Source: Pinus tabuliformis (Eukaryota; Streptophyta; Pinopsida; Pinales; Pinaceae). Taken from it: DNA of 64,000 nucleotides. Of the stretch, positions 46,094-58,374 are shown one piece after another. The stretch is taken from positions 1,676,684,667-1,676,748,666 of the forward strand of contig CM062818.1 in assembly GCA_031772625.1 (NCBI GenBank), read 5' to 3'. The notes under the pieces were generated by a model. That model saw nothing but the letters and a program-made list of their open reading frames with translations, did no database searches and had not been told where the DNA came from. The position numbers and the translations under genes are program-made. Position 1 is the stretch's first letter; the number at the start of each line of letters is the position of its first letter.

Positions 46094-47488
46094 TGTTAGG
46101 ATTCAGAATTGACCATTTTTGACCTTATATTTTGGCCATAATATTATCCTTTTTTAGTTCAATAGTTGAAAGCTTTGATTACATAATGACTTAATCACCC
46201 CAAGGTATGAAGTAATTCTCTGCATATCTATATGTTTAATTGTTCATTACATATTCATGATTATCTTTATATTTATATTTGGAAAAGCTAACTAAGTTTC
46301 CAAGTAACCATTGAACTGTCTAAAGTTTGGAGGAATTATAATTCATAGTTGTTGTAACACCAGAAACAACAACTACGCAGTTGCTGCAACACCAGAAGCA
46401 GCAACTACGCAGTTGCTACAGCCAGCAACGGCAACTATCTAAAGCACGGGAATGCTATTTTGCAACAACTGGAAATAACAAACAGCAACTATATGAAGAT
46501 TGCCAGAATTCCACGCTGACGTAGCATGATCAGCAACTGTCCAAAAAGGGTAAAACACAGTTGCTAAAATATCAGGAACAACACGGGTTTACTAAATCAG
46601 CAACCATGGGGAAACAACAAAGGATAATGCGAGGATCCCAAGAAGACGGTCGACGTTCGGTTACCAGCTGTGTAACAGTAAGAAACCCAAGAAAGAATAC
46701 ATTGTCACACTGTTGTAACAACATCATGTAACTCTTATTTTTGACGTAAAGGTTTAACTGAATGAACTGTGATAATATATTGTAATAGATGTCTCCTCTA
46801 TAAAGAGGAGACATCTACATTAGAGAGGGGGGAGAAAAACAGTTTTGTAAGGGAAATTTTGAAAGACAACAGCAAAGTCTGAACTTTCATTGTAACTGGA
46901 TCTTTTGGCAGATGAATAGAAGATTGTTCTGAGCATCTAATCTAGCATTTGTGTTTTAGGGAATCTTGTGAGAGGGACCGGGCCCACCTTCCTCACAAGA
47001 TTCACCCATTTAATTTTCTGTCAAGTGTGTAAGTGTGTTTGGTAATTTCTTTTTGCTGGTACTCTGTTTTGGATTCTGTAGCATTACCTCTGATGATTTC
47101 CTTTTTGCTAGTACTCTGTTCTGTTAATTGCTTGAAGCTGTAAAAGGATATTTCACTTGTGAATTAGAGTTGTAGTGTGTATTAGCAATCTGGCTACAGG
47201 GGTAGGTGTTGAACGTCCTTACCAAGAGGATAGGGTCCTGATCCTCTGCTAACAGAGCATCCATCACTTTTCTTTTCATATTTGTAATCTTAAATTAACT
47301 GCTTTCATTTTATCTTTACAATACACTGTTATAACATAACGTGAGAATTATGTATACTACAGATTTTTAATGCTTTTAGAGTTAAGTACATACAGTACGC
47401 GGTAGCCTTTGAAATAAAATACTTTCCCAGGTTGACAATTTAATGTGGTACTTGATTGTTAATCAATAAACAATTCAACTAGCCAACA
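46094..47488 (+). repeat. Element 3 5' LTR, 1,395 bp
   Basis: Contains repeated TTGCTGCAACACCAGAAGC/GCAGCAACTACGCAGTTGCT segments near 46350-46440, the TATA-centred palindrome (46787-46816) and AATAAA at 47465-47470. Confidence 0.95.
46787..46816 (+). promoter_or_regulatory. TATA box inside a perfect 13-bp inverted repeat
   Basis: Arms AGATGTCTCCTCT (46787-46799) and AGAGGAGACATCT (46804-46816), spacer ATAA. The core TATAAAG (46799-46805) is the best TATA box in the LTR. The 3' LTR has the same at 59067-59096. Confidence 0.8.
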
Positions 47489-47491
47489 TTT

Positions 47492-47509
47492 TGGCGATGT
47501 TGCCGGGGC
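47492..47509 (+). promoter_or_regulatory. Primer binding site of element 3, tRNA-Asp-like
   Basis: TGGCGATGTTGCCGGGGC, three bases after the LTR. It resembles the tRNA-Asp site TGGCGCCGTTGCCGGGGA known from Athila elements, with three differences. Confidence 0.65.
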
Positions 47510-47565
47510 AGGCGACTAGAGATTTCTAAAAGCATTGATGATTTCTTTTTGAGAATAACAGGTGC

Positions 47566-49547
47566 ATGAGAGGACGCAGGAAACCTAACTTCACAGGCGA
47601 CAAGGGAGGAGGAGGAAGAAAAACCTTTATTGATGAAATTATCTCCAAAGCCGAGACATCACAGAGGACGAGTTCCCGAAGGCCTCAGATCCAGCATTCC
47701 TCACAAACAAATCGACAGACAGAGGAAGTACTAGGACCTGAAAGAAAGCTGGTAGTACCAGAATATACTGAGGAACCAGTAGAAGAACCTGAAGAAACAG
47801 AAGATACCGAAGATAAAGCAAGTGATTAAGGAAAAATACCAATGGAGGATAACAGAACAAAAGGAAGAGGGGAAAATTCACTCTCTACCCTGGAGTTCCC
47901 TATTGGGGAGCTCCCAAGAGGAGCAACCACCATGAAGAACATTCCACTCTCAGCATTACCCAAATTTCATGGGTTATCATCTGAAGACCCGGATGAATTC
48001 CTTTTGAATTCGATATACTATGTAGAAGTTATGATTATGTGAACCCTAATCAGAAACTAAAACTGTTCCCAGCAACACTGAAAGGGAATGCGTTAAGGTG
48101 GTTTATGAGCTTAGGAGCTCACGCAATCACTACCTGGGATCAGATGAAAGAAAGCTTTCTGGCCAAATATCAGGATTACTGCCAGACAAGAGAAAGGAAA
48201 GAGGAATTGTTTAAAATGGTTCAGAAGGAGGATGAGAATCTAGAAGACTTTGTGGAAAGACTGCAGTATAATCTACAGCGGTCTGACCACCCTAACATGA
48301 GTAAGGATATTCTGAAAACAATATTGCTGAAAGGGGTACGAGATGATTGCTTGGATATGTTGAATATGTTAGGAAAAGGAGACATTTCTAAAGAGCCATC
48401 TGATGAAATTGTTAACCTCTGCATGAGATGTTCAAGAGGAGCAGTGAGCAGATTAAAAAGTAGGTACAATGTATATTCAAGAGTTCAGAAGTCAGCAAGT
48501 GGAGGAGCAACAAGGGCTGAAATAGGTAATTTATTAGAAGAATTTAAAACTGAAATGTTAAGCTCTTTTTCTTCACAAATTGATGCTCTGCAGGTAAAAA
48601 AAGAAACAAGCAGAAGCAGAAGCTGCCCTAGCTATTTTTTGTTCCAAATGCAGAGAAAAACACCCACTCAGGGAATGCCCACTAGATAAGGTACCAATCT
48701 GTACAATCTGCGAAAAGGACCATGAGACCCAGCAATGCCCCTCTCTGCCTGGAATTAAAGCAACATTGCAGTCAACTGAAGAAGAGGCTGAAGCAGTGTA
48801 CCTGATGACACAAAGGAGGCAATGGTCGCAAAGACAAGGTATGAGTTCTAACACAACATTTAGTCGTTGGAATATTCACTCTCCTTTTCAAACAAATTAC
48901 CCACCCATGAACCAAATGCAGTACCCACCCTTTAACACAAAGAATTTTCCACCTATGCAGCAACCAAATCTTCCTTTTCCTGATCCTACCATATGGAATC
49001 CTTGGGCTCCCCAGCAACCATATTTTAATCAATGGAACCCAGGTTGGGCAGCCCAACAGATGCCATTTCCTCAACATCAACAGTCCCTTTCCTTACCATC
49101 CAATACTTCTCCAAATAACCAGGAAATTAGACCGCAACTGCCTGTGCAACCCAATCCTAACCCAAATAATAATAAAGCCTTGCAAGCAATTGATATTCAA
49201 AATCAGTCTGTCTCCCCCATGCAATGTAACGATATCCACCTTCACTCAGGAAGAATTGTTGAACCAATCATTGATGACATTGCTGACTCTGATAAAGAGG
49301 AGTTACAAAAGAAAAATCAGCTAATAGTAATGCGGAAACAGTGGAGGCAGCACCTAACAACAATGATCAAACAGCAGATCCACCATTTCCTGAACGACTA
49401 GCTCTCACTAAAACACTTGAGCAACCTGATTTTAACCTTTTAGGCGAGCTACAGAATTTATACGTTAAAATCCCATTATTGCAAGCATTAAGAGATGTTC
49501 CCATTTATGCTAGGACTGTTAGAGATATTTGCATAAAAAAACCTTGA
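47566..49547 (+). pseudogene. gag: Gag of element 3 (stops and three frameshifts)
   Basis: The ATG at 47566, 57 bp after the primer site, starts a basic N-terminus (RGRRKPNF). Then come the gag core (LKLFPATLKGNALRWF, FLAKYQDYCQTRERKEELF, EDFVERLQYNLQR) and two CX2CX3HX4C zinc knuckles in series (CSKCREKHPLREC and CTICEKDHETQQC, 48640-48740), then a Pro/Gln-rich part. Lesions: TAA 47827-47829, a one-base loss in the T run near 48001-48005, a frame change in the A run near 48594-48601, another near 49325, and TGA 49545-49547. Gag packages RNA into particles. Confidence 0.85.
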
Positions 49548-52500
49548 AGAAAAGCTAAGGACCCCCTCACAGTTCATGTGATGGGAGAACTGACTGCTTT
49601 AATGATAGAAAAGGATCATCCTGTGAAATATGGTGACCCTGGTCACCCTACAGTAACAGTCCAGGTTGGAAAAACTTTTGTCTCTAAAGTTCTAGTAGAT
49701 TTAGGTGCTGCAATAAATATTATGACACTTGAAACAGCACAATTGCTTCAGTTAAAAAACTTTATTAGGGAAACTCCAACCATCCTAGAATTGGCTGATC
49801 GCTCTACAATTAAACCGGAAGGGGTCATTGAAGATTTAATAATTTTTGTAGAATCCTGGAATTACCCAGCTGACTTTGTGGTGTTACAAACTAAAACAAA
49901 GTTGGGGGGTCATCCGCTGATTCTAGGAAGACCTTGGCTGGCTACAGCAGATGCTTTCATCAGCTGCAGATCAGGATCAATGACCATCTCTAATGGGCAG
50001 GAAACCAAACAGCTTACCCTCTATCCTCATGCTACACCCATGATTAATAATGACAATTCTGTATGGGTAGATTTTGAGGATGAAGAAACCCAACCTATAT
50101 TGATTATCGAACAAGCCTTAACTTTCCAAGACTCTACTGAAGATGAATTAATCAACAGCTTCATTTCTGAACCTTCTTCGGTCAGCCCTGAAATGTATAA
50201 TCACTTCACTGCAATCTTAGAATCTGAATCTCAGCAGAACCTGAAAGATAAAAGTTTATTTCAGACAACAGTAGGCAGCCCCTCCAAAAGTACAACAATA
50301 GAAATTGAGCCTGGAAAAACATTAAATATAAATCCTAACTTAACCGATAATGAAAAACAACAGTTAATAAAGTTACTCCAGGAAAATAAAGAAGCATTCG
50401 CATGGGACTATACAGACATGAAAGGGATCTCCCCTGAGCTATGCACTCACCATATTTATATTAAAGAGGGATCTCGGCCAGTCTGTCAACCCCAGCGGCG
50501 AATGAATCCCAACCTAAGGGAAATTGTGAAGGAGGAACTTCAAAAACTCTTGAATGCAGGATTTATATATCCTATATCTGATAGTGAGTGGGTTTTCCCA
50601 CTTGTAATTGTACCCAAGAAAAATGGCAAATGGAGAGTATGTGTGGATTACAGAGCACTGAATAAAGCCACCTAGAAAGACCATTTCCCTTTACCATTCA
50701 TTGATCAGGTATTGGATAATTTTGCAGGGAAGAAAGTCTTTTCATTCTTGGATGGGTTTAGTGGATATAATCAGAATAAGATTTCACCCCAAGACCAGGA
50801 CAAGACCACGTTTACTAGCCCATGGGGGACCTTTGCTTACAGGGTACTTCCATTTGGGCTATGTAATGCTCCAGCAACATTTCAAAGAGCAGTGATAGGG
50901 ATTTTTTCTGATATGCTGAATGATTCATTAGAAATATTTATGGATGACTTTACTCGTTATGGAGTGACTTTTGAGGATGCACTGCAGAATCTTGAAAAAG
51001 TACTTAAGCGATGTATAGAAGCACACCTTGCCTTAAGTACTGAAAAGTGTCATATGATGATGAATCAAGGTATTGTATTGGGTCACTTCATCTCATTTCT
51101 AGGAATTCAAGTCGATCCAGCTAAAATACAGGTAATTCATACCCTCCCTATCCCCAAAACACAAACTGATGTAAGAAGATTTTTAGGACATGCCGGATAC
51201 TATAGAAGATTTATTAAGAATTTTTCCAAAATAGCTTCTCCCCTATTTGTGTTATTAACAAAGAATGTTGAATTTAAGTGGACTGATGATTGTGAAAAAG
51301 CATTTAATGAACTCAAACATCAGTTTTCTCCAGCTCCCATTTTGAGAGGACCTGATTGGGCACTACCCTTTCATATATCCTCTGATGCCTCAGACACTGC
51401 AATTGGAGCTGTCTTGGGTCAGGAAGAAAATAGTCTTCCCTATGCCATTTATTTTATCAGTAAGAATATGACACCAGCTGAATTGAATTATACGGTCACT
51501 GAGAAGGAATTCCTAGTAGTTATTTATGCTATCAATAAATTTCGACATTATATTACTGGCTACACTACTTTTGTGCATACTGATCACTCGACCATTAAAT
51601 ACTTGATGAATAAATCAGTTACAAATGCCCGAGTCACCAGATGGTTGTTACTATTACAAGAATTTGACATCACAATTGTAGATAGGCCAGGAAAAGAAAA
51701 TGTAGTTGCTGATTTCCTTTCTCGATTAAAAACTGATGAAAATTCTCCAATAGATGATTCTTTTCCTGATGAATATTTATTTGCAGTATCTGCTCACTCA
51801 CCTTGGTATGCAAACATTGCCAATTATCTAGTTGCAGGAAAATTACCATCACACCTATCACATAGGGAAAGAAGAAAGATCATTCAACAAAGTGCTAGGT
51901 ACAACTGGATAAGCGGGTGTCTTTTCCATACAGGAATCGATCAGGAAATCCGAAGGTGCATTGGTGAAGATGAAATTTATGATGTACTAAAAGCTTGTCA
52001 TGATGGCCCTTGTGGAGGGCATTTTGCAGATAAGAGAACAGCACACAAGGTACTCAGAATGGGTTATTATTGGCCATCACTTTTCAAAGATGCCAGAAAA
52101 TATGTGAAGGCCTGTGATAGATGTCAAAGAATGGGCCAACCTAATCACAGGGATGAAATGCCACTCAATCCCCAGGTAATTCTTGAACCTTTTGAGAAAT
52201 GGGCATTAGATTTTATAGGTCCCATTAATCCTCCATCCAATCAAAGAGTGTACATATTAGTATGCACAGATTACATGACTAAATGGGTAGAAGCTAAGGC
52301 ACTCCTTAAAGCTAGTGAAGAAGCAGTACTAACATTTTTATTTGAAGAAATCTTTGTTAGAATTGGATTGCCTAGAGAATTAGTCACAGATGGAGGACCT
52401 CCTTTCAACTCTCATGGCTTCAAAAATACGCTCCAGAAATATCATATTAAGCACAAAATGACTACACCTTATCACCCCCAAGCAAATGGGCAGGTAGAAA

Positions 52501-53135
52501 GCACCAATAAAGTCATAGAAGCCATCCTAACAAAAACAATAAAGGAGAATAGAAGGGACTAGTTTCAAAGGTTGCCCGAGGCATTATGGGCCTATAGAAC
52601 TACTTGGAGGAATACTACAGGATTTTCACCCTCTGAATTAGTTTTTGGAAAGAATGCTATTTTCCCTGTAGAGTTTGAGATCAAAACTTTAAGAACTTCT
52701 TTAGTTGTTAACCTTGATTTGACTGATGCACAGACAACCAGGTTGCAGCAACTTCAAGAATTGGACGAGAAAAGACTGAATGCCATCCATCAAACAACCA
52801 TGATACAGCAACAAAGAAGCAGGTGGCATGACAAAACCATCAAGCAAAAGCAATTCCAGAAAGGTAACTGGGCTATACTTTATGATTCCCGTTTCGAGAA
52901 TTTCCAAGGTAAGTTAAGAACAAGGTGGTTAGGGCCTTATGAAGTGGATGATGTTTTTCCAAATGGGACAGTGAGACTTTTAACAATTGATGGAAGTAGA
53001 ACACCACTACTAGTGAATGGCTATCGACTCCATTTATATCAGAGGCCTGTTTCTAAAGAAGATTTTAAAGCCACTTGCATGGCAATTAAACATTATTCTT
53101 TTCCAAGGGAACTTGCTGTCCCTCAAGGCATTTAA
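49548..53135 (+). pseudogene. pol: Protease-RT-RNaseH-integrase of element 3 (two nonsense codons)
   Basis: One frame throughout. Protease with DLGA (49699) and LILGRPWL; RT with VCVDYRALN, FLDGFSGYNQ and FMDD (50938-50949) as catalytic motif; Ty3 RNase H; integrase with GGHFADKRT and CDRCQRMG zinc residues, D (VCTDYMTKW), D (VTDGGPPF), E (NGQVEST), and C-terminal domain ending at TAA 53133-53135. Nonsense codons: TAG 50673-50675 and TAG 52560-52562. The catalytic residues are intact. The minus-strand integrase piece at 32109-32570 is its closest relative in the window. Confidence 0.9.
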
Positions 53136-53294
53136 ATTTCTATTTATTTATGCATTTTTTTAGATTAGATATTCTTTTCTTTTAATTTCTAATAATCCCT
53201 GCCAAGGGTTGCCATATTATATTTCAGTATTTTGCAAATTTGAGCTATGAAAAATAGCTGAGAATGAAAGCTTTAAAGGAATCACTTTGCGGAC

Positions 53295-53760
53295 TTGGAA
53301 TTCCCGTTGCTGCAACACCAATTCCCGTTGCTGCAACACCAATTCTCATTGCTGCAACACCAATTCCCGTTTCCGCAACACCAATTCCCGTTGCCGCAAC
53401 ACCAATTCCCGTTGCTACAACATCAATTCTCATTGTTGCAACACCTTTTCACATTACTACAACATCTTTTCCCGATGAAGTAACATCACTTCCAGTGGCT
53501 GCAACACCAATTCCCATTGTTGCAACACCAATTCCCGTTGCCGCAACACCAATTCCCGTTGCTGCAACACCAATTCCTGTTGCCGCAACACCAATTCCCG
53601 TTGCCGCAACACCAATTCCCGTTGCTGCAACATCAATTCCTGTTGCTGCAACACCTTTTCACGTTACTACAACATCTTTTCCCGATGATGTAACATCACT
53701 TCCAGTGGTTGCAACACCAAGCCCCGTTGCTACAACACCACTTCCCGATCCCGTAATACC
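53295..53760 (+). repeat. 21-bp minisatellite after pol of element 3
   Basis: About 20 units of TTGCTGCAACACCAATTCCC plus one base. A longer variant block (ACACCTTTTCAC to CCAGTGGYTGCAACACC) occurs twice, about 200 bp apart, so there is a higher-order duplication. Units are a multiple of 3, so several frames stay open; the plus frame reads PVAATPI repeats (open 53264-53785). The unit shares TTGCTGCAACACCA with the LTR. Confidence 0.9.
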
Positions 53761-53785
53761 TTTTTGGCAATTCTCTCATTTATAA

Positions 53786-54275
53786 AAACACCAGTCTCTC
53801 CACTTCAGCCCCCAAGAAATGAATTTTTATAAAATACACCACTTCTTGTGATGATCACGATACTCCACTATCACTTCCCGTCATTATTATTAAAAATCAC
53901 CGATATTCTCATGCTCTTAGACCCGCTGTAATCATTATGATCCAGCAAAAGATAAGACAAGACTTTTTGACGCAGCAACCAAAAAGGTAAAACATAAAGG
54001 TACGCATGATTATGTATGGACATTAAATAATAGTTAATGCGAAGAAGCTGATAGGACTACTAAATAATTGTACTTCCAATCATATCACTTACGCATTGGG
54101 GGGGATTACCAAAGCGCTCTCATAATTGCATACTACGCCAACTGCCGCCGCCCTTAACTCTCACGGTAATATGTAAAAGTCACCTTATCACGGCATGTTA
54201 CCATTTGCAACGGTTTACTCTGAACTGAACTCGGAAGCTCGGCTCTGAACTGATAATTTCACTGAAACAGCAGCT
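53786..54275. other. Spacer between minisatellite and ORF3
   Basis: Non-coding, no repeat seen. It ends just before the ATG of ORF3 (ACAGCAGCTATGGG). Confidence 0.5.
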
Positions 54276-56081
54276 ATGGGAGGAAATCCCATCACATACG
54301 AACCTGGCACAACAGCACTTCTTGAGCTCTATCCTGAGGTTTATCAAATCTTCCTGCAAGCGGGATGGCTAGATTACTTCAGGAGACTTCCAGACTTCGA
54401 CGCGCAGCAAGTCCTCGAGTTTGCATGCAATTTAACAGAAGGATTTTCTGTCGTTCAAGGAGTCCAAATCCCAGTCACGGAGGAAGTCATAGCCCAAGTT
54501 ACCGGGCTACCAGCTAATGGCATACGGTGGTTCAGTAGGAAGCACTTGATCCTTAATGCGCAGCAGGATTTTCTTCAACTGGGCGAGCAGGTAGAACCCA
54601 AGGGTAGAGGCGTAGCACTTCAGTCATTGCCTCAACCGTGGCCGAAAGTTGCTGAATTTGTGAAGCAATACCTGACGTGCGAAGGCCGGTACCAGGTAAT
54701 TTACCAGCACGATTTCGTCTTGTTGAATCATTTGAGGAATGGTCAGTTGATAAATATGCCATATTATTTATTGGGATGTCTTAAAAATATGCCATGTTTG
54801 ACTGTCAATGCAAAGCGTCTGCTTCTTTCCTGAAAACACCATCGTTTAGCTCAACTGCTGATAAATAGAGGCCTCGCCTTAAATAACCCTCCACCCCCCA
54901 TTAATCCCCATCAAGAGGCAGAAATTCCACAGCCGGAACAGGAAATTCCTCATCAAGAAGAGGAAATTCTTCACCAAGTGGAAGACATACCTCAGCTAGA
55001 TATAGAGATCCCTCAGGAAACAGAGGACATTTCTGAGCAAATACCTGAAGAAATCCCTCAACAAGCAGACGACATTCCAGAACAGATACCCAAAGAAGCC
55101 CTCCAGCAAGCACCCCCACAAGTTGCTGAAAATGAGCAATCAGCAGTAGAAATACCCACAGAAACAACTCCATCCCCCAATAGAACCAAACCATCCATTC
55201 CCATACTTGGTATTTCTACCGATGACTCTGATGATAACATCCCTATTACCCTGCTCAAATGAAAAATGCAGAGAAAAATTGAAACCCCACCAAAAAGAAG
55301 AAGAACTAGGGCTTCGGCTAAAGCAGCTGCTATCTATGCCACTGTCCCTATCTTAAAGAAAGCCAGCCTGAAAAGAAAAATGTCTGAATTCCCTGCTTCT
55401 CTACCCAAGCAAAGGACTCGGTCGTCTGTAATAGCTGAATCTCCTAGCCACACCCCTTCCACCTCACCACCCATCACGTTAAAAACCCGCATTCCCACCA
55501 GCCCTGGAAACTCCTCTCCCTCACCCTCAGAGGCTGAGATGCAGAGTGTTCACAGTTTCGTGACATCATATTTTAAGGCAGCTGACACACAAGAACCAGC
55601 TGCCGACACCCAAGGTAATATTGGCTAGGAAGCTGCAACACAAGAAACAGCCACTACCCCAGGTGACACACAAGAACCACCTGTCGAGGGTGTAAGGGAT
55701 CAAATCAATGTTGAAGCACAACCTCTGCCTCCACTGGAACCTGCTGCTCCACAAGCTCAGCCTACCATATCTGCTCTGCAGGAAGAAATTGAATTTCTGA
55801 AATCCCAAATCCAGGATTACCAGGAGGAAATAATAAGGATCAAGGAAGCCTACCAAAATGAATTTAGCCTGCACATTTTAGCACGAGTAGCATCTGCGGC
55901 AGAGAAGAATAAGGAGAATGAATATATGTGTGCCAATTGTGGCGAGATATATACTCAAGCAGGATACAAAGTAGTGACAGAACCAATATCTGAAGTCCCT
56001 GTTGTTGTGGTTGAAACAAAAGAACTTGTTGTTACATAGACGGAAACACCACAACCCTCTTCTGAGACAAAAGAACCCGCT

Positions 56082-56510
56082 GTGCAGGAGCAGACAAAAG
56101 AACCTGTTGTCACACAAGAACCAACAGGCTCTCCAGAAAAGGTGCAGGAGCAGACAGAAGAACCTGCTGTCACACAAGAACCAGCAGGCTCTCCAGAAAA
56201 GGTGCAGGAGCAGACAAAAGAACCTGTTGTCACACAAGAACCAACAAGCTCTCCAGAAAAGGTGCAGGAGCAGACAGAAGAACCTGCTGTCACACAAGAA
56301 CCAGCAAGCTCTCCAGAAAAGTTGCAGGAGCAGACAGAAGAACCTGTTGTCACACAAGAACCAACAGGCTCTCCAGAAACTGCACAAGAGCAAACAAAAG
56401 AACTTGCTGACACACAAGAACCAGTAAGTTCTCCAGAAACTGCACGGGAGCAAATAGAAGAACTTGCTAAAACACAAGAGCCAGCAAGTTCTCCAGAAAC
56501 TATACAGGAA
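56082..56510 (+). repeat. 60-bp coding tandem repeat in ORF3, about 7 copies
   Basis: Encodes units of the form VQEQTKEPVVTQEPTGSPEK; the last copies are more diverged. Confidence 0.9.
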
Positions 56511-56589
56511 GTAACAGGGAATAGAGAAGAGGAAAAGTCACCACGACCTACCCAAACTGTTGTATTGGTCGTAACACAGGAATCAGAAG

Positions 56590-57135
56590 GAAATAAAGAG
56601 GAAAATATAGACTCACCCCGGCCTACCCAAATTGCCATGGAACGAGAGGAAGAAATAGTTATAGAAGGAAATGAAGAAAACATAGACTCACCCAGGCCTA
56701 TTCAAACTGCCATGGAACGAGAAGAAAAAGAAGAAAATGAAGAAGAAAACATAGACTCACCCAGGCCTATACAAATTGACATGGAACGAGAAGAAAAAGA
56801 AGTTACAGGAGGAAATGAAGAAGAAGGCATAGACTCACCCCGGCCTACCCAAAATGCCATGGAACAAGAGGAAAAAGAAGTTACAGGAGGAAATGAAGAA
56901 GAAGGCATAGACTCACCCCGGCCTACCCAAAATTCCATGGAACAAGAGGAAGAAATAGTTACAGGAGAAAATGAAGAAGAAGGCATAGACTCACCTCGGC
57001 CTACCCAAATTGCCATGGAACGAGAAGAGGAAGCAGTTACACAGGAAACAGGAGGAAATGAGGAAAAAGGCATAGACTCACCCTGGCATACCCAAATCGC
57101 CATGGAACAAGAAGAGGAAGCAGATACACAGGAAT
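56590..57135 (+). repeat. Coding tandem repeat of about 78 bp in ORF3, about 8 copies
   Basis: Encodes acidic units around IDSPRPTQ.AMEREEE with variable Glu/Gly linkers; length differences are multiples of 3. Confidence 0.85.
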
Positions 57136-58364
57136 CAGTACAAAATATAGAACATGAAGAAGAAACAGTAGCTGGAAATGGAAAGGAAGAGATTGGATCA
57201 TCCCGGCCTACTCCAATTATCACAGAGCAGATTATCCTTGTTGATGCCTTTACATAAACAAAACTTCCCTTTGTTAGTGATGCATGCATAGAAACAGATA
57301 GTTTTCAAGAATTAAAAGGAAAATGGTGGAGAGAATATGAGCTGTCACAAGGCAAAGCATTCCAACAGCAAAAGGGGACCTGGTTCAATTATGCATATAG
57401 GAACTGGGAAGCACTTGAGCAGTGTAGAGCTCAGTACAAAGAAATTAAGGAACTAAAAGCCAGATTGTCCCAAATGTTTGAGTTATTCCAAAGAATACTT
57501 GCCACAAGGAAACCCTCTTTCAATTATGCAACATTTTTTAGCGAAAGACTGACATTCTTACAGATAAAGGCAGTTAGAGAAGGTAGACCTCATCAGGTGG
57601 TTACATCAGAACAATTTATGCAAACATTTGCAGAGGCACCTAAAAATGATCAAAATTTGTTATGTGAGCTTTATCTCCATAATGAAGCCATGTCCGAAGA
57701 AAGAAATATGAATATGCTACTTGTTGTTGGCGACATACAGCTGAGAGCTTTCATCTCCTTTTTAGCAAACCAACTTACATGGCAGAACGCTTTTACCTCA
57801 GCTCAACATAATGAACATAATTGCCTTCTGTGGATTAGGGCTGAACCTCAAAACGCAACCACCTTCATTGCACAGCATCAAAGAATGATAAGTGATCCTG
57901 AAATGAAGGACCACGTCAGGCAACTACAAGCAGTGGTCCTGAGAGACTGTCAACACTATGTGAGAACCAAGGCACCCTTGGCTGTCAAGGCAAATAACTT
58001 ATTCTGGGAAAACTGCCCCAAGGAGAGGCAGGAATATCACCCTTATAATCCACCTAATTTACAGGCAACACTCTCAAGGGTACCTTACTATGTTAGATGC
58101 ATGCAACACTGTGCTGAAAATTGGATTGGCTACAGATTTAAATTTCCACTTCTATGGTTATCTGGTGAACAATACAAGGGCCAATTTGGATTATCCAAAA
58201 AGGAAGAAGCAGCAGCATGGAGGCAAATACAGACTGTCTGTGGGTTCAGAGATAAGTTTGATGCCACTTCCTATAACTATTGTCTCAGTAATCTACACTG
58301 TTCATCCCAGTACTCCGATTCAGACTCAGAGTAAGCATTGCATGAGGACATGCAATCTCTTCAG

Positions 58365-58374
58365 TTGGGGGGGA
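58365..58374 (+). promoter_or_regulatory. Polypurine tract of element 3
   Basis: TTGGGGGGGA next to TGTTAGG of the 3' LTR, 30 bp after the ORF3 stop. Confidence 0.8.

Larger units (their letters stand above)
54276..58334 (+). pseudogene. ORF3 of element 3, about 1,352 residues, five nonsense codons
   Basis: One frame from ATG 54276 to TAA 58332-58334, interrupted only by TGA 54831-54833, TGA 55260-55262, TAG 55626-55628, TAG 56037-56039 and TAA 57255-57257. Order: an N-terminal domain of about 185 residues resembling the PMD/plant-transposon-protein type (EFACNLTEGFSVVQGVQIPVT); a Pro/Gln/Glu linker; a basic patch PPKRRRTRASAKAAA like a nuclear localisation signal; a predicted coiled coil (LQEEIEFLKSQIQDYQEEII) and a CANC pair; seven 20-residue QEPT repeats; about eight 26-residue acidic repeats (IDSPRPTQ); and a C-terminal region of about 360 residues with no recognised fold, ending SDSDSE. 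No signal peptide or membrane segment was seen, so an envelope role is not supported. Confidence 0.75.

Noticed and set aside
53264..53785. PVAATPI-repeat protein after pol of element 3
   Set aside because: The 21-bp repeat keeps several frames open on both strands; no start context or conserved flanking domain.
55878..56683. Minus-strand Cys/Phe- or Ser-rich frames opposite the ORF3 repeats
   Set aside because: Antisense shadows of the QEPT and IDSPRPTQ repeats.
54276..58334. ORF3 as a retrovirus-like envelope gene
   Set aside because: No signal peptide, transmembrane segment or cleavage site seen; the protein is acidic, repetitive and nuclear-signal-bearing.
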